Counted from the stretch's first letter, positions 26,163 through 36,632 are shown. The stretch: DNA of 64,000 nucleotides from Actinacidiphila paucisporea (GCF_900142575.1 NZ_FRBI01000002.1:62001-126000); one strand, 5' to 3'. Notes: generated from the letters alone by a model not told the origin. Translations and numbers: made by a program.

Positions 26163-26951
26163 ATGCCTACGCTCTCCCGCCGGTCCCTGACCCTCGCCGT
26201 GTGCGCGGCGGTCGTGGCCGTACTGCTGGTCGTGGCCGCCTTCGCGCCGCTGCCCGTGACCATCGTCGAGCCGGGCCTGACCGCGAACGTGCTGGGCACC
26301 GACAAGGGCACCCAGATCATCACGATCAGCGGTACCCCGGTGCGCGCCACCAGCGGGCAGCTGCGGCTGGTCACCATCGCCGCGACCCGGCCGGACGCCT
26401 CGGTGCACTTCGTCGACGTGGCCAGGGCCTGGTTCCGTACGAACGAGGCAGCGATGCCGCGCGACTCGGTCTACCCGCACGGCGGGTCGGTCCAGGCCAA
26501 CGACAAGGCCAACCTCAAGGAGATGGCCGACTCGCAGGCGGCGGCCACCGGCGCCGCCCTCGGCCACCTCGGCCTGTCGCCGTCGAAGGTCACGGTGCAG
26601 CTGCACCTCGCCGACGTCGGCGGCCCCAGCGCCGGGCTGCTGTTCACCCTCGGCATCATCGACAAGATCCAGGGCGACGGCCACGGCGCCGACCTCACCG
26701 GCGGCCGCGTCATCGCCGGCACCGGCACCATCGACGCGCACGGCACCGTCGGCGCGGTCGGCGGCGTACCGCTCAAGGAGCAGGCCGCGCGCAACGACGG
26801 GGCCACCGTCTTCCTGGTGCCGCGCGCCGAGTGCTCGGACGCCACCGCCCAGCTCCCCGGCGGCCTGCGCCTCATCCCCGTCGAGACCCTCGACGGCACC
26901 CTGGCGGCGCTGGCCGACCTGCGGGCGGGCAGGCAGACCCCGACCTGCTGA
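26163..26951 (+). CDS. Membrane-anchored Lon-like (S16) serine protease
   Basis: A 262-residue protein with an N-terminal signal-anchor (LTLAVCAAVVAVLLVVAAFA) and a C-terminal Lon protease domain without ATPase: catalytic Ser in GGPSAGLLFTL and catalytic Lys in GGVPLKEQAARNDGA, with GTGTIDAHGTVGAVGG between. Usual relatives also have a PDZ domain; here the region between anchor and protease is short, so it is a reduced form. It probably acts outside the membrane. Substrates unknown. Confidence 0.86.
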   Translation: MPTLSRRSLTLAVCAAVVAVLLVVAAFAPLPVTIVEPGLTANVLGTDKGTQIITISGTPVRATSGQLRLVTIAATRPDASVHFVDVARAWFRTNEAAMPRDSVYPHGGSVQANDKANLKEMADSQAAATGAALGHLGLSPSKVTVQLHLADVGGPSAGLLFTLGIIDKIQGDGHGADLTGGRVIAGTGTIDAHGTVGAVGGVPLKEQAARNDGATVFLVPRAECSDATAQLPGGLRLIPVETLDGTLAALADLRAGRQTPTC

Positions 26952-26992
26952 CAGCCGCCCCCGGAGGCGCCCGGGGGCCGCGGCGGTTGTCA
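26949..26992. terminator. Bidirectional hairpin spanning two stop codons
   Basis: TGACAGCCGCC and GGCGGTTGTCA pair (one G-U) around an inner stem GCCCCCGG/CCGGGGGC. The structure begins at the stop of the Lon-like gene and ends at the stop of the convergent AsnC gene. Confidence 0.75.
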
Positions 26993-27469
26993 GGACGGCG
27001 GCGCGTCCCGGGCCGCCTGCTCCACCAGCGGGATGATCCGCAGCGGCACCGGGTTCTCCATCACGATCGCGGTCGCCGCCCGCACGATCCCCTCGAAGCC
27101 GACCACCTTGTCGATCACCCGCTGCAGGTCCGCGTTCGACCTGGCCACCAGCCGGCACAGCATGTCGCCCTCGCCGGTCGTGGTGTGCAGTTCGAGCACC
27201 TCGGGCACCGACGCCAGGTGGGCGCGGACGTCGGGGCCCTGCCCCTGTGTGATCTCCAGCGTCGCGAAGGCCGTCACCGGATAGCCCAGTGCCGCCGGAT
27301 CCACCTGGGGGCCGAAGCCGCGGATCACCCCGTGCGCCCGCAGCCGGTCGAGCCGGGCCTGCACGGTGCCGCGCGCCACCCCCAGCCGGCGCGACGCCTC
27401 CAGGACGCCTATCCGCGGCTCCCGGTCCAGCAGCGTGATCAGCCGCCCGTCCAGCGCGTCGATTCCCAT
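26990..27469 (-). CDS. Lrp/AsnC-family regulator, probable regulator of hpd
   Basis: A 159-residue Lrp/AsnC protein: helix-turn-helix at about 5-55 (LDREPRIGVLEASRRLGVAR, TVQARLDRLRAHGVIRGF) and a RAM ligand-binding domain (VPEVLELHTTTGEGDMLCRL). It is transcribed away from hpd with a 132-bp shared upstream region. That arrangement, conserved at SCO2927/SCO2928 as I recall, suggests it controls tyrosine/phenylalanine catabolism in response to an aromatic amino acid; this is inference. Confidence 0.9.
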   Translation of the reverse strand: MGIDALDGRLITLLDREPRIGVLEASRRLGVARGTVQARLDRLRAHGVIRGFGPQVDPAALGYPVTAFATLEITQGQGPDVRAHLASVPEVLELHTTTGEGDMLCRLVARSNADLQRVIDKVVGFEGIVRAATAIVMENPVPLRIIPLVEQAARDAPPS

Positions 27470-27501
27470 CCCCGCCCCGCCTGCCCCTCGCCGTGGTCAT
27501 C

Positions 27502-28735
<1,234 letters not shown>

Positions 28736-28748
28736 TCCCCACCGGGCC

Positions 28749-28776
28749 AGGGGGTGCCCTCTTGGGGGCACCCCCT
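28749..28776 (+). terminator. Terminator of hpd
   Basis: AGGGGGTGCCC and GGGCACCCCCT form an 11-bp stem with a 6-nt loop, 13 nt after the hpd stop. Confidence 0.8.
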
Positions 28777-28810
28777 TACCTGGGGAAGCACGTAGTGCCA
28801 AGGTGGGGGC

Positions 28811-30178
28811 ATGGGTGACGTGATCGAGATGCTGCGGGCCGGGCTGCCCGCGGCGGCCGTGGTGACCGACCCGGAGGTCACGGCGTCGTACGCGCGTGAC
28901 ATGGCCGGCTTCTCGGCAGCGGGGGTGCCGCTCGCCGTCGTGCTGCCGCGGACCGTGGCGGAGGTGCAGCACGTCATGCGAACGGCGACCGCCGAGCGGG
29001 TGGCGGTCGTGCCGCAGGGGGCGCGCACGGGGCTGTCCGGCGGGGCCAACGCCGTGGACGGGTGCATCGTGCTGTCGCTGCGGAAGATGGACCGGATCCT
29101 GGAGATCGACCCGGTGGACCGTGTCGCCGTGGTCGAACCCGGGGTCGTCAACGCGGTGCTGTCCCGCGCGGTCGCCGAACGGGGGCTCTCCTACCCCCCG
29201 GACCCGTCGAGTTGGGAGCAGTGCACCATCGGCGGCAACATCGGCACCGGCGCCGGCGGCCTGTGCTGCGTCAAATACGGCGTCACCGCCGAGTACGTCC
29301 TCGGCCTGGACGTCGTCCTGGCCGACGGGCGGCTGCTGAGCACCGGCCGGCGTACGGCCAAGGGCGTCGCGGGCTACGACCTGACGCGGCTGTTCGTGGG
29401 CTCCGAGGGCACCCTCGGCGTCGTCGTCAAGGCGGTCGTCGCCCTCAGGCCCGCGCCGCCCCCACAGCTCGCGCTGGTCGCCGAGTTCCCCTCGGCGGCC
29501 GCCGCCTGCGCGGCGGTGTGCGCGATCATGGAGGGCGGCCACGTACCGTCGCTGCTGGAGCTGATGGACGCCACCACCATCCGGGCGGTCAACGCGATGG
29601 CACAGATGGGGCTCCCGGAGTCCACCGAGGCGCTGCTGCTGGCCGCGTTCGACACCCCTGACCCGGCGGCCGACCTGGCCGCGCTCGGCGCGCTGTGCAC
29701 GGCGGCCGGGGCCACCGAGGTGGTGCCGGCGCAGGACGCGGCGGAGTCCGAACTGCTGCTGCAGGCACGCCGGTTGTCGCTCACCGCGCTGGAGAAGGTC
29801 TCCACGGCCACGATGATCGACGACGTGTGCGTGCCGCGCGGGCGGCTCGGCGAGATGCTGGACGGGGTCGCCGCGATCGCCGAGCGCCACGGCCTGACGA
29901 TCGGCGTGTGCGCGCACGCCGGCGACGGCAACACCCATCCCGTGGTGTGCTTCGACGCGCACGACCCCGAGGAGTCCCGGCGGGCCCGGGAGTCCTTCGA
30001 CGAGATCATGGCGCTCGGCCTGGCGCTGGGCGGCACCATCACCGGCGAGCACGGGGTGGGGCTGCTCAAAAGGGACTGGCTGGCCCGCGAACTCGGTCCC
30101 ACGGGGGTGGAGTTGCAGCGCGGCATCAAGGCCGTCTTCGACCCGCTCGGGCTGCTCAACCCGGGCAAGGTCTTCTGA
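28811..30178 (+). CDS. FAD-linked oxidase (GlcD/D-lactate dehydrogenase type)
   Basis: A 455-residue flavoprotein of the VAO/PCMH superfamily that oxidises a 2-hydroxy acid. The FAD domain has RVAVVPQGARTGLSGGAN, SWEQCTIGGNIGTGAGGLCC and RRTAKGVAGYDLTRLFVGSE; the C-terminal domain has HAGDGNTHPVV and GEHGVGLLKRDWL, and ends with the family LLNPGKVF. Glycolate or D-lactate are the likeliest substrates. No GlcE/GlcF partners are adjacent. Confidence 0.92.
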   Translation: MGDVIEMLRAGLPAAAVVTDPEVTASYARDMAGFSAAGVPLAVVLPRTVAEVQHVMRTATAERVAVVPQGARTGLSGGANAVDGCIVLSLRKMDRILEIDPVDRVAVVEPGVVNAVLSRAVAERGLSYPPDPSSWEQCTIGGNIGTGAGGLCCVKYGVTAEYVLGLDVVLADGRLLSTGRRTAKGVAGYDLTRLFVGSEGTLGVVVKAVVALRPAPPPQLALVAEFPSAAAACAAVCAIMEGGHVPSLLELMDATTIRAVNAMAQMGLPESTEALLLAAFDTPDPAADLAALGALCTAAGATEVVPAQDAAESELLLQARRLSLTALEKVSTATMIDDVCVPRGRLGEMLDGVAAIAERHGLTIGVCAHAGDGNTHPVVCFDAHDPEESRRARESFDEIMALGLALGGTITGEHGVGLLKRDWLARELGPTGVELQRGIKAVFDPLGLLNPGKVF

Positions 30179-30208
30179 CCGCGGCGGCCGCGGCGCCCGC
30201 GGTCGCGC

Positions 30209-30721
30209 TCACGCACCCGCGTCGGGAGTGTCGTCCTTCCGGCCCGGTCCGGGAGTCTCCCCGGCCCCCCGGGGCCCGGAGGGATTGCCCAGCCACAGCT
30301 CGTCCCCGGCCGTCGGCGCCAGCAGGCGGCTCAACCCGTCGTCCATGCCCAGCTGTTCGTGCTCGCTGCCCGGCGGGACCACCCGCAGCGTGCGTTCCAG
30401 CCACGCCGCGACGGACGAGGACGGCGCTTCGAGCAGCGCCTCGCCGTCCGGCGAGCTGAGCGCCATGCACAGCACGCTGCGGCCGTTGACCTTCGTCGGC
30501 CAGATCCGCACGTCGCCGTGCCCGCACGGTCTGAACACCCCCTCCACGATCAGCTCGCGAGCGAACGTCCAGTTCACGGGCGCGTCGGAGCCCACATGGA
30601 AGGTGACGTGCACGGCGAACGGGTCGTCCGTGCGGTAGGCCAGCCTGGCCGGTACGGGGATGCTGCGCTCGGGCGACAGCACCAGCTGCATTTCGAGTTC
30701 GCGTTCCACCACGGTCTGCAT
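30209..30721 (-). CDS. ssgG: SsgA-like sporulation/cell-division protein, probable SsgG
   Basis: A 170-residue SsgA-like protein, a family restricted to sporulating actinomycetes. Core features: VPARLAYRTDDPFAVHVTFH, NWTFARELIVEGVFRPCGHG and VRIWPTKVNG. The C-terminal 40 residues are an added Gly/Pro-rich tail. SALPs direct septum placement and spore wall maturation; SsgG affects positioning of sporulation septa. The SsgG call rests on position three genes from hpd, as with SCO2924; the family call is firm. Confidence 0.88.
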   Translation of the reverse strand: MQTVVERELEMQLVLSPERSIPVPARLAYRTDDPFAVHVTFHVGSDAPVNWTFARELIVEGVFRPCGHGDVRIWPTKVNGRSVLCMALSSPDGEALLEAPSSSVAAWLERTLRVVPPGSEHEQLGMDDGLSRLLAPTAGDELWLGNPSGPRGAGETPGPGRKDDTPDAGA

Positions 30722-30991
30722 CGAGTCGACGTCCTTTCCTTGGCGCGGCGGCCCCTCCTGGCGGGTATCGCGAGCGGGGCCAGCACCTGGAGAGAGCGCG
30801 TGCCTCTCCCACCATTACGCGGCTTCGCGGGATTGGGTTCAAATTCGGTGAAGAGGGGGCGCGCGGCGCCGTGCGGGAGTAAGGACGTGCCGGACAGGGT
30901 GGTGTACCGCGGCGCGGTCCCGACGGGTCCACCGGTCTGGTATGTCTGGATGCTGCACCCCCCGGCCGAGCAGATACGGAACCTGTGAACC

Positions 30992-32143
30992 ATGAGCGCA
31001 CCTCCTTCTGGCTCGTCCGGTTCTTCGTCGTCCGCGTCCCCGGCGCCGGGCTACTACCCGGACCCCTCCATCCCGAACTACATTCGGTACTGGAACGGCT
31101 TCGGCTGGGTGCCGGGTACGAGCCAGCCCGCGCCGGCCGCCGCGCCGCCCGCGGTGGACGAGTCGGGGCCGATGTTCCTGGACGCCGACCCGTCGGCGCC
31201 GGCCGCGGTGCAGGGCGTGCCGGAGGCGCCGATTCCGGCTCCGGCCGCCGAGCCGGCGCCCGGCTGGCCCGCGACCGCGCCGTCGCCCGCTCCCGCGCCG
31301 CCGCTCCCGCCCTCGCCTGAGCCCGCTCCGGCGCCCGCCCCCGCCGCTGAGCCACCGGCCCCCGCTCCGGCCGCATGGCCCGCGCCCGCCGCGAGCGGCG
31401 GCGAGCTGCCGCCGATCTCCTGGGGGTCGCCCCCGGAGGCCGAGCACCGGGCGCCGGCGTACCAGCAGCCGCGGATCGACCCGCGGCCTTCGCCCCCCGA
31501 GCCGCCCGCCCGGAGCCGGCCGTCACCGGACGGCGGCGGCCCCGGCGTACCCGCGCAGACGCCGGCGCCCTGGGCCGAGCAGGTGCACGACCTGGCCCGC
31601 GAGGGCGTCACGCCCTGGCGGCCCGTCGCCGACGATCCCTTCGGCAGCGCCCGCGCGCAGGAGCGTCCGGGCGGGCTGGTCCGGCGGCTGGCGGCGCGGA
31701 TGGTCGACACGGTGCTCTTCGCGGCGGTCACCGCGGCGGCGGCCCTGCCGCTCGGCTCCGCCGCCTACCACCACGCCAAGGACAAGGTCGACGCGGCCAA
31801 GCTGACCGGGGAGACGGTCAAGGTCTGGCTCCTCGACGCCACGACCGGGGCGGAGGCGGCAGCGATCCTGGTGGTGGCGCTGCTCGCCGGGCTCCTCCTC
31901 GAAGTCCTCCCCACCGCCAAGTGGGGCCGCACGCTCGGCAAGAAGCTCGTCGGACTCAAGGTCCTCGACATCGAGGCGCAGCAGCCTCCCGGCTTCGGGG
32001 CGAGCCTGCGCCGCTGGCTCCTGCGCTCCGTCCTCAACGTTCTCGCCGTGGGCGCCGTCGGCGTGGCCTGGTGCGTTTTCGACCGCCCGTGGCGCCAGGG
32101 CTGGCACGACAAGGCGGCACGCACCTTCGTCGCAGCCGCCTAG
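30992..32143 (+). CDS. RDD-family membrane protein with long Pro/Ala-rich N-terminus
   Basis: A 383-residue protein. Near the start is a DUF2510-like segment (PGYYPDPSIPNYIRYWNGFG), then about 170 residues of Pro/Ala low complexity, then an RDD domain from about 225 (GGLVRRLAARMVDTVLFAAV, KWGRTLGKKLVGLKVLD, FDRPWRQGWHDKAARTFV). RDD proteins are small membrane proteins of unsettled function; some act as ion antiporters. It precedes a second RDD gene after a repeat-filled gap. Confidence 0.87.
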   Translation: MSAPPSGSSGSSSSASPAPGYYPDPSIPNYIRYWNGFGWVPGTSQPAPAAAPPAVDESGPMFLDADPSAPAAVQGVPEAPIPAPAAEPAPGWPATAPSPAPAPPLPPSPEPAPAPAPAAEPPAPAPAAWPAPAASGGELPPISWGSPPEAEHRAPAYQQPRIDPRPSPPEPPARSRPSPDGGGPGVPAQTPAPWAEQVHDLAREGVTPWRPVADDPFGSARAQERPGGLVRRLAARMVDTVLFAAVTAAAALPLGSAAYHHAKDKVDAAKLTGETVKVWLLDATTGAEAAAILVVALLAGLLLEVLPTAKWGRTLGKKLVGLKVLDIEAQQPPGFGASLRRWLLRSVLNVLAVGAVGVAWCVFDRPWRQGWHDKAARTFVAAA

Positions 32144-32461
32144 GGCCCTCCCGCCGGCCCGGCGCCCCTCCGTCAAGGGGGTCCCCCCCCCAGGGGAGCG
32201 GGCACCTGCGCGGCCGGCCGTCGACGGGGTGCACGTCGCCACCGGCCGTGAGGGGCTGTTCGGTCCTCCCCCAGAGCTTCGCCTGGGGGTGCCCCCATCT
32301 CGCTTCGCTCGGGGCCACCGGCCGGTGGGGGGCCGAGCGCGCAGTTCCCCGCGCCCCTGAGGGGCGCCGTCTGGCCGCGGTTCCCCGCGCCGCTGGGGGC
32401 GGGTCGCTCGGATGGGGCTTGGTGGCGGGCGGGGTGGGGCGGGGCGGGATTGACTCGGCAT
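32144..32461. repeat. GC-rich repeat copy D
   Basis: This 318-bp gap holds no gene. The palindromic core (CTCCCCCAGAGCTTCGCC then TGGGGG) lies at 32266-32290, followed by GCGCGCAGTTCCCCGCGCCC, the second signature of the family, near 32337. The core hairpin probably terminates the upstream RDD gene. Confidence 0.7.
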
Positions 32462-33028
32462 ATGAGCAGTGATCAGACGCCGCCGTCGGGGAACCCGTAC
32501 GGGAACCCGCCCCCCGCCGGAGGCAACCCGTACGACCCGGGCGACGGCTTCGGCGGGGGAGGGGGCGGCTGGCAGCAGCCGGACCCGCTGGCCGGCATGC
32601 CCCCGCTGGCGGCCCCCGGCAGGCGAGTGCTGGCCCGCGTGATCGACATCATCATCGTGCTGGTGCCCGCGGGCCTGCTGGACTGGGCGGCCGGCGGCGT
32701 GCACGGCAACGACGTCAGCTACGGCCGGTCCGCGGTCGGCGGTGTCTTCACGGCGGCGCTGGGCTTCCTCTACGAGTGGTACATGACGAAGTCCACCGGT
32801 CAGACGGTGGGCAAGCGGCTGATGGGCCTGCGGGCGGCGATGCTGTCCGACGGCGGCGTGCCGCCGACGAACTCCGCCGCGGTCCGCGCCGCGATCCTGT
32901 GGCTCCCGGCCTTCTGCTGCAGCTGCTTCTGGTTCCTGATCATCGGCATCACGGTGCTGTTCGACAAGCCGTACCGGCAGGGGCTGCACGAGAAGGCGGC
33001 CAGGACCGTGGTCGTGACCGCCGTCTGA
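32462..33028 (+). CDS. RDD-family membrane protein
   Basis: A 188-residue protein: Gly/Pro/Asn-rich first 50 residues, then the RDD domain (GRRVLARVIDIIIVLVPAGL, FLYEWYMTKSTGQTVGKRLM, FDKPYRQGLHEKAARTVV) with three hydrophobic segments, one of them unusually Cys-rich (LPAFCCSCFWFLIIGITVLF). ATG 32462 is preferred over the in-frame TTG 12 nt upstream. Function unknown; it may pair with the preceding RDD gene. Confidence 0.88.
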   Translation: MSSDQTPPSGNPYGNPPPAGGNPYDPGDGFGGGGGGWQQPDPLAGMPPLAAPGRRVLARVIDIIIVLVPAGLLDWAAGGVHGNDVSYGRSAVGGVFTAALGFLYEWYMTKSTGQTVGKRLMGLRAAMLSDGGVPPTNSAAVRAAILWLPAFCCSCFWFLIIGITVLFDKPYRQGLHEKAARTVVVTAV

Positions 33029-33045
33029 TGGCCCGCGCGGGCGGG

Positions 33046-33339
33046 TCAGCGCCGCAGCGAGCGCTCCGCCACCCGGGATTCCGCGCCGGCCGTCACGTGC
33101 GAGCGCGGGACGGGTACGGCGGCCGGGGGAATCGGGGCCGGGCCGAGCGAGGCGCGGCGGCGGGCGGCCACCGGCGCCGTCATGCTCACCGCGACGAGCA
33201 GTCCGAGCAGCAGCCCGCCGGCGGCCACGGCGACGACCGCGGCGCCGGAGCGTACGTCGGACAGCAGCAGTGTCGCGAGGGTGGACAGCACGACGGTGAG
33301 GGAACCGTAGGCGAGTTGCGGTGTCGTCGGACGTGGCAT
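33046..33339 (-). CDS. Small two-TM membrane protein, uncharacterised
   Basis: A 97-residue protein with two hydrophobic helices (LAYGSLTVVLSTLATLLLS and AAVVAVAAGGLLLGLLVAVS) and an Arg-rich C-terminus (APVAARRRASLG). It is divergent from the secreted protease gene and converges on the RDD gene 17 nt away. I do not recognise the family. Confidence 0.72.
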   Translation of the reverse strand: MPRPTTPQLAYGSLTVVLSTLATLLLSDVRSGAAVVAVAAGGLLLGLLVAVSMTAPVAARRRASLGPAPIPPAAVPVPRSHVTAGAESRVAERSLRR

Positions 33340-33650
33340 CGGGGGAACCGTCCTCGGGTACGTCGAAGCGGGGGCACGCTGACGGGTGGTTCCTGTTCGG
33401 CATGCCCGGGGCGGACACCTGGTAAGCATCACCTTACCAACGGCGCGGTGCACGAGGGGGCGCACGGGGTCGCACGCGCGTCCGGATACCTCAACGCAAT
33501 TGTGCCGGCAGGGCACTTGCGGGGTCTGACGTCCGCTCAGCGGAGCCGTGGAACCGGTAAACGTACTGTCCTGCCATGCCCAAGTCAAGATCTGTTTTTT
33601 CGTGCGTCACTCCGATGCAATGGCCTTTCCCAAGGGGAGGTCAAATAATC
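33340..33650. promoter_or_regulatory. Divergent promoter region before the M6 protease
   Basis: These 311 bp lie between divergent genes and are less GC-rich than their surroundings. The inverted repeat GGTAAG-CATCAC-CTTACC is at 33421-33438. GGGGAGG at 33634-33640 precedes the preferred protease start. Upstream ATGs at 33576 and 33615 would shift the 5' boundary into this region. Confidence 0.45.
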
Positions 33651-36068
33651 TTGAGATATCAGCGGAGGATCACCCAACCCGCCGCCCTGGCCCTGGCCGT
33701 CGCCGTCCTGGGCGTGCTTCCCACCGCCACCGCGGCGGGCGCGTTCGCGGCGGCGCCGGATCACGCGCCCGGCACCGTATCCGCGGCTTCGGGGCACGAT
33801 CCGGCGGAGAGCCAGGCACACGACCTGCCGGGCCCGTTCAGCAAGCAGCAGGCGGCCGAGCGCTCCGCCGCCCTGCAGCAGGTGGTCGCCGGGCAGGCGA
33901 CCGTCCAGCAGATCGGCGCCTCCAAGGTCGTCCAGCTCGGCTCCGGCAAGGGCAAGAAGAGCAAGTACGTCGAGTTGGGCCGGGAGAAGACCGACAAGAT
34001 CTTCACCATCCTCGCCGAGTTCGGCGACCAGGTGGACAGCACCACCACCTACGACCCGGACGGTCCCGACGGCCCCGAGGCCCCGGTGACCAAGTACGGC
34101 GGCACGGCGGGCCCGGCGCACAACACGATAGCCAAGCCCGACCCGGTGGCCGACAACAGCACCGCCTGGCAGGCCGACTACAACCAGCAGCACTTCCAGG
34201 ACCTGTACTTCTCGCACGCGGCCGGCAAGGACTCGCTGGCGACGTACTACGAGAAGCAGTCCTCGGGCCGCTACTCGGTCGACGGCGAGGTCTCCGCCTG
34301 GGTCAAGGTGCCCTGGAACGAGGCCCGCTACGGCTCGAACTACTGCGGCAGCACCATCTGCGCCAGCGCCTGGGACCTGATCCGGGACGCCACCACGGCC
34401 TATGTCGCCGACCAGAAGGCGCAGGGCCGCACCGACGCGCAGATCAAGGCGGACCTGGCGCAGTACGACCAGTGGGACCGCTACGACTACGACGGCGACG
34501 GCAACTTCAACGAGCCCGACGGCTACATCGACCACTTCCAGATCGTGCACGCCGGCGAGGACGAGTCGGCCGGCGGCGGCGCCCAGGCCACCGACGCGCT
34601 GTGGGCGCACCGCTGGTACGCGTACGGCAACGACGCGGGCCGCACCGGGCCGGCCGGCGACAAGGCCGGCGGCACCCAGATCGGCGACACCGGCATCTGG
34701 GTCGGCGACTACACCCTCCAGCCGGAGAACGGCGGCCTCGGCGTCTTCGCGCACGAGTACGGCCACGACCTGGGCCTGCCCGACGAGTACGACACCACGT
34801 ACATAGGCGAGAACAGCACCGCCTTCTGGACGCTGATGTCGTCCGGCTCGTGGATGGGCACCGGCAAGAACGCGATCGGCGACCGCCCGGACGACATGAA
34901 CGCCTGGGACAAGCTGCAGCTGGGCTGGCTCAACTACGGCACCGCCAAGGCCGCGACGCGCTCGACCACCAAGCTGGGCGTCGCCGAGTACAACACCAAG
35001 GACAAGCAGGCGCTGATCGTCACGCTGCCCGACAAGACGGTCACCACCACGGTCACCCAGCCCGCCGAGGGCAGCAAGCAGTGGTGGTCCGGCAGCGGCG
35101 ACAACCTGTCGAACACCCTGACGCGCTCGGTGGACCTGACGGGCAAGTCGTCGGCGTCGCTCACCCTGAAGGGGTGGTGGGACATCGAGGAGAACTACGA
35201 CTACCTCTACACCGAGGCCTCCACGGACGGCGGCGCCAACTGGACCGCGCTGGACGGCACCGCGAACGGCAAGTCGCTGCCCAGGGACGGCGGCAACGCC
35301 CCGGCCCTGACCGGCACCAGCGGCGCGTACGAGGACCTGTCCTTCCCGCTGGACGCCTACGCGGGCAAGCAGATCCAGCTGCGCTTCCGCTACCTCACCG
35401 ACGGCGGCGTGGCCCAGAAGGGCTTCACGGCCGACGCGATCACCCTGACCGCCGACGGTGCCGCCCTGGTCACCGACGGCGCCGAGACCGACGACAACGG
35501 CTGGACCGCCAAGGGCTTCACCCGGATCGGCGCGTCCTTCACCAACGACTACCCCGAGTTCTACATCGCGGAGAACCGGCAGTACGTCGACTACGACCAG
35601 ACGCTGGCGACCGGCCCGTACAACTTCGGCTGGCTCAACAGCAAGCCCAAGCAGGTCGAGCACTTCCCCTACCAGAACGGTCTTGTCGTGTGGCTCTGGG
35701 ACACCTCGCAGGCCGACAACAACGTCGGTGCGCACCCGGGTGCCGGTGAGATCCTGCCGGTCGACGCCCACGCCAAGCCGGAGAAGTGGTCGGACGGCTC
35801 GCTGATGCGCAACCGCATCCAGGCCTACGACTCGGCCTTCAGCTGGTACCCCACGCAGGGTCTGACCCTGCACCTGAACGGTGTCGCCGCCAAGGTCGGC
35901 GCGAAGCTCGGCTCGCCGGTCTTCGACGACCACTCCGGGACCTACTGGTACGCCAGTAACCCGTACGGCAGCGTGCAGGTGCCCGACACGAACACCCGGA
36001 TCACCATCGTCGCCGAGCCGCTCAGCGGCAGCACGATGACGCTCCAGGTCGGGCCCGCGCACCGCTGA
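33651..36068 (+). CDS. Secreted immune inhibitor A-type M6 metalloprotease
   Basis: An 805-residue secreted zinc protease. The signal peptide is clear if translation starts at TTG 33651: RYQRR, then ALALAVAVLGVLPTATAAGA. GGGGAGG ends 10 nt upstream; in-frame ATGs at 33576 and 33615 would bury this signal behind an odd extension. The zinc motif is HEYGHDLGLPDE, with an Asp/Asn-rich DYDGDGNFNEPDGYIDHF before it that suggests calcium binding. The C-terminal half has the InhA domain (WWDIEENYDYLYTEASTDGG) and a beta-rich tail. A homologue (SCO2920) is a secreted protease; it probably scavenges extracellular protein during development. Confidence 0.92.
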   Translation: MRYQRRITQPAALALAVAVLGVLPTATAAGAFAAAPDHAPGTVSAASGHDPAESQAHDLPGPFSKQQAAERSAALQQVVAGQATVQQIGASKVVQLGSGKGKKSKYVELGREKTDKIFTILAEFGDQVDSTTTYDPDGPDGPEAPVTKYGGTAGPAHNTIAKPDPVADNSTAWQADYNQQHFQDLYFSHAAGKDSLATYYEKQSSGRYSVDGEVSAWVKVPWNEARYGSNYCGSTICASAWDLIRDATTAYVADQKAQGRTDAQIKADLAQYDQWDRYDYDGDGNFNEPDGYIDHFQIVHAGEDESAGGGAQATDALWAHRWYAYGNDAGRTGPAGDKAGGTQIGDTGIWVGDYTLQPENGGLGVFAHEYGHDLGLPDEYDTTYIGENSTAFWTLMSSGSWMGTGKNAIGDRPDDMNAWDKLQLGWLNYGTAKAATRSTTKLGVAEYNTKDKQALIVTLPDKTVTTTVTQPAEGSKQWWSGSGDNLSNTLTRSVDLTGKSSASLTLKGWWDIEENYDYLYTEASTDGGANWTALDGTANGKSLPRDGGNAPALTGTSGAYEDLSFPLDAYAGKQIQLRFRYLTDGGVAQKGFTADAITLTADGAALVTDGAETDDNGWTAKGFTRIGASFTNDYPEFYIAENRQYVDYDQTLATGPYNFGWLNSKPKQVEHFPYQNGLVVWLWDTSQADNNVGAHPGAGEILPVDAHAKPEKWSDGSLMRNRIQAYDSAFSWYPTQGLTLHLNGVAAKVGAKLGSPVFDDHSGTYWYASNPYGSVQVPDTNTRITIVAEPLSGSTMTLQVGPAHR

Positions 36069-36153
36069 CGCCATCCGCTGTCACACCCGCGGTCATCCCG
36101 CGTTCGGCCGTCGCCTGCTGGTGGGCGGCGGCCGAACCGCGGAAGATGTGAGC

Positions 36154-36456
36154 ATGGCCGTCGGAGGTTTCGTCAAGCTGCCGAGCGGCACGGTCGTCGT
36201 CGCCCTCGTGCTGGCGCACCCTGCCGACCCGGCGCACACCGTACGGGTCGTGGTGCACGCCCTGAACAGGCAGCGCGCGCTGACCCGGCTCAGCAACCTG
36301 GGCTTCCGCGGCACCCGCCTGACGGGCAATGCCGAGCCGCCCACCCCGGACGAGATCACCGCGGTGCTGCACCACCCGGACGGCCTCGTCTGGCGCGACC
36401 ACCGCGCCAGGACGTCCGACCCCTGGCACCCGATCTCGACGCTGAACCGCGTCTAG
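36154..36456 (+). CDS. Conserved hypothetical protein
   Basis: A 100-residue streptomycete protein with no known function (GFVKLPSGTVVVALVLAHPA, VHALNRQRALTRLSNLGFRG, TPDEITAVLHHPDGLVWR). ATG 36154 follows GGAAG. Its TAG stop sits inside a CTAG at the edge of the hairpin element beginning at 36464. Confidence 0.82.
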   Translation: MAVGGFVKLPSGTVVVALVLAHPADPAHTVRVVVHALNRQRALTRLSNLGFRGTRLTGNAEPPTPDEITAVLHHPDGLVWRDHRARTSDPWHPISTLNRV

Positions 36457-36463
36457 GGCCTGT

Positions 36464-36632
36464 CTAGGGCCTGTCCGGCGGATCTTGCCGGGCCTGCGAC
36501 GCCCGGCACCGCACCTCGCTGCGTTGTCGAATCATCCTTGTACGACCCGGTACGAGGACGATTCTCCGCCTTGCGATGTACGGCACCGGACGCCGCAGGC
36601 TGATCCGCCAAGATCCGCCGGACAGGCCCTAG
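36464..36632. mobile_element. MITE-like hairpin element with 24-bp terminal inverted repeats, long copy
   Basis: The ends are perfect 24-bp inverted repeats (36464-36487 and 36609-36632) starting CTAGGGCCTGTCCGGCGG. The 169-bp interior is itself an imperfect inverted repeat (AATCATCCTTGTAC against GTACGAGGACGATT, centred near 36545), so the transcript could fold into one long hairpin. It has no ORF. An 11-bp CTAGGGCCTGT is duplicated immediately to the left (36453-36463). The flanking convergent genes both stop at the CTAG ends. A shorter relative is at 57780-57854. Confidence 0.7.
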
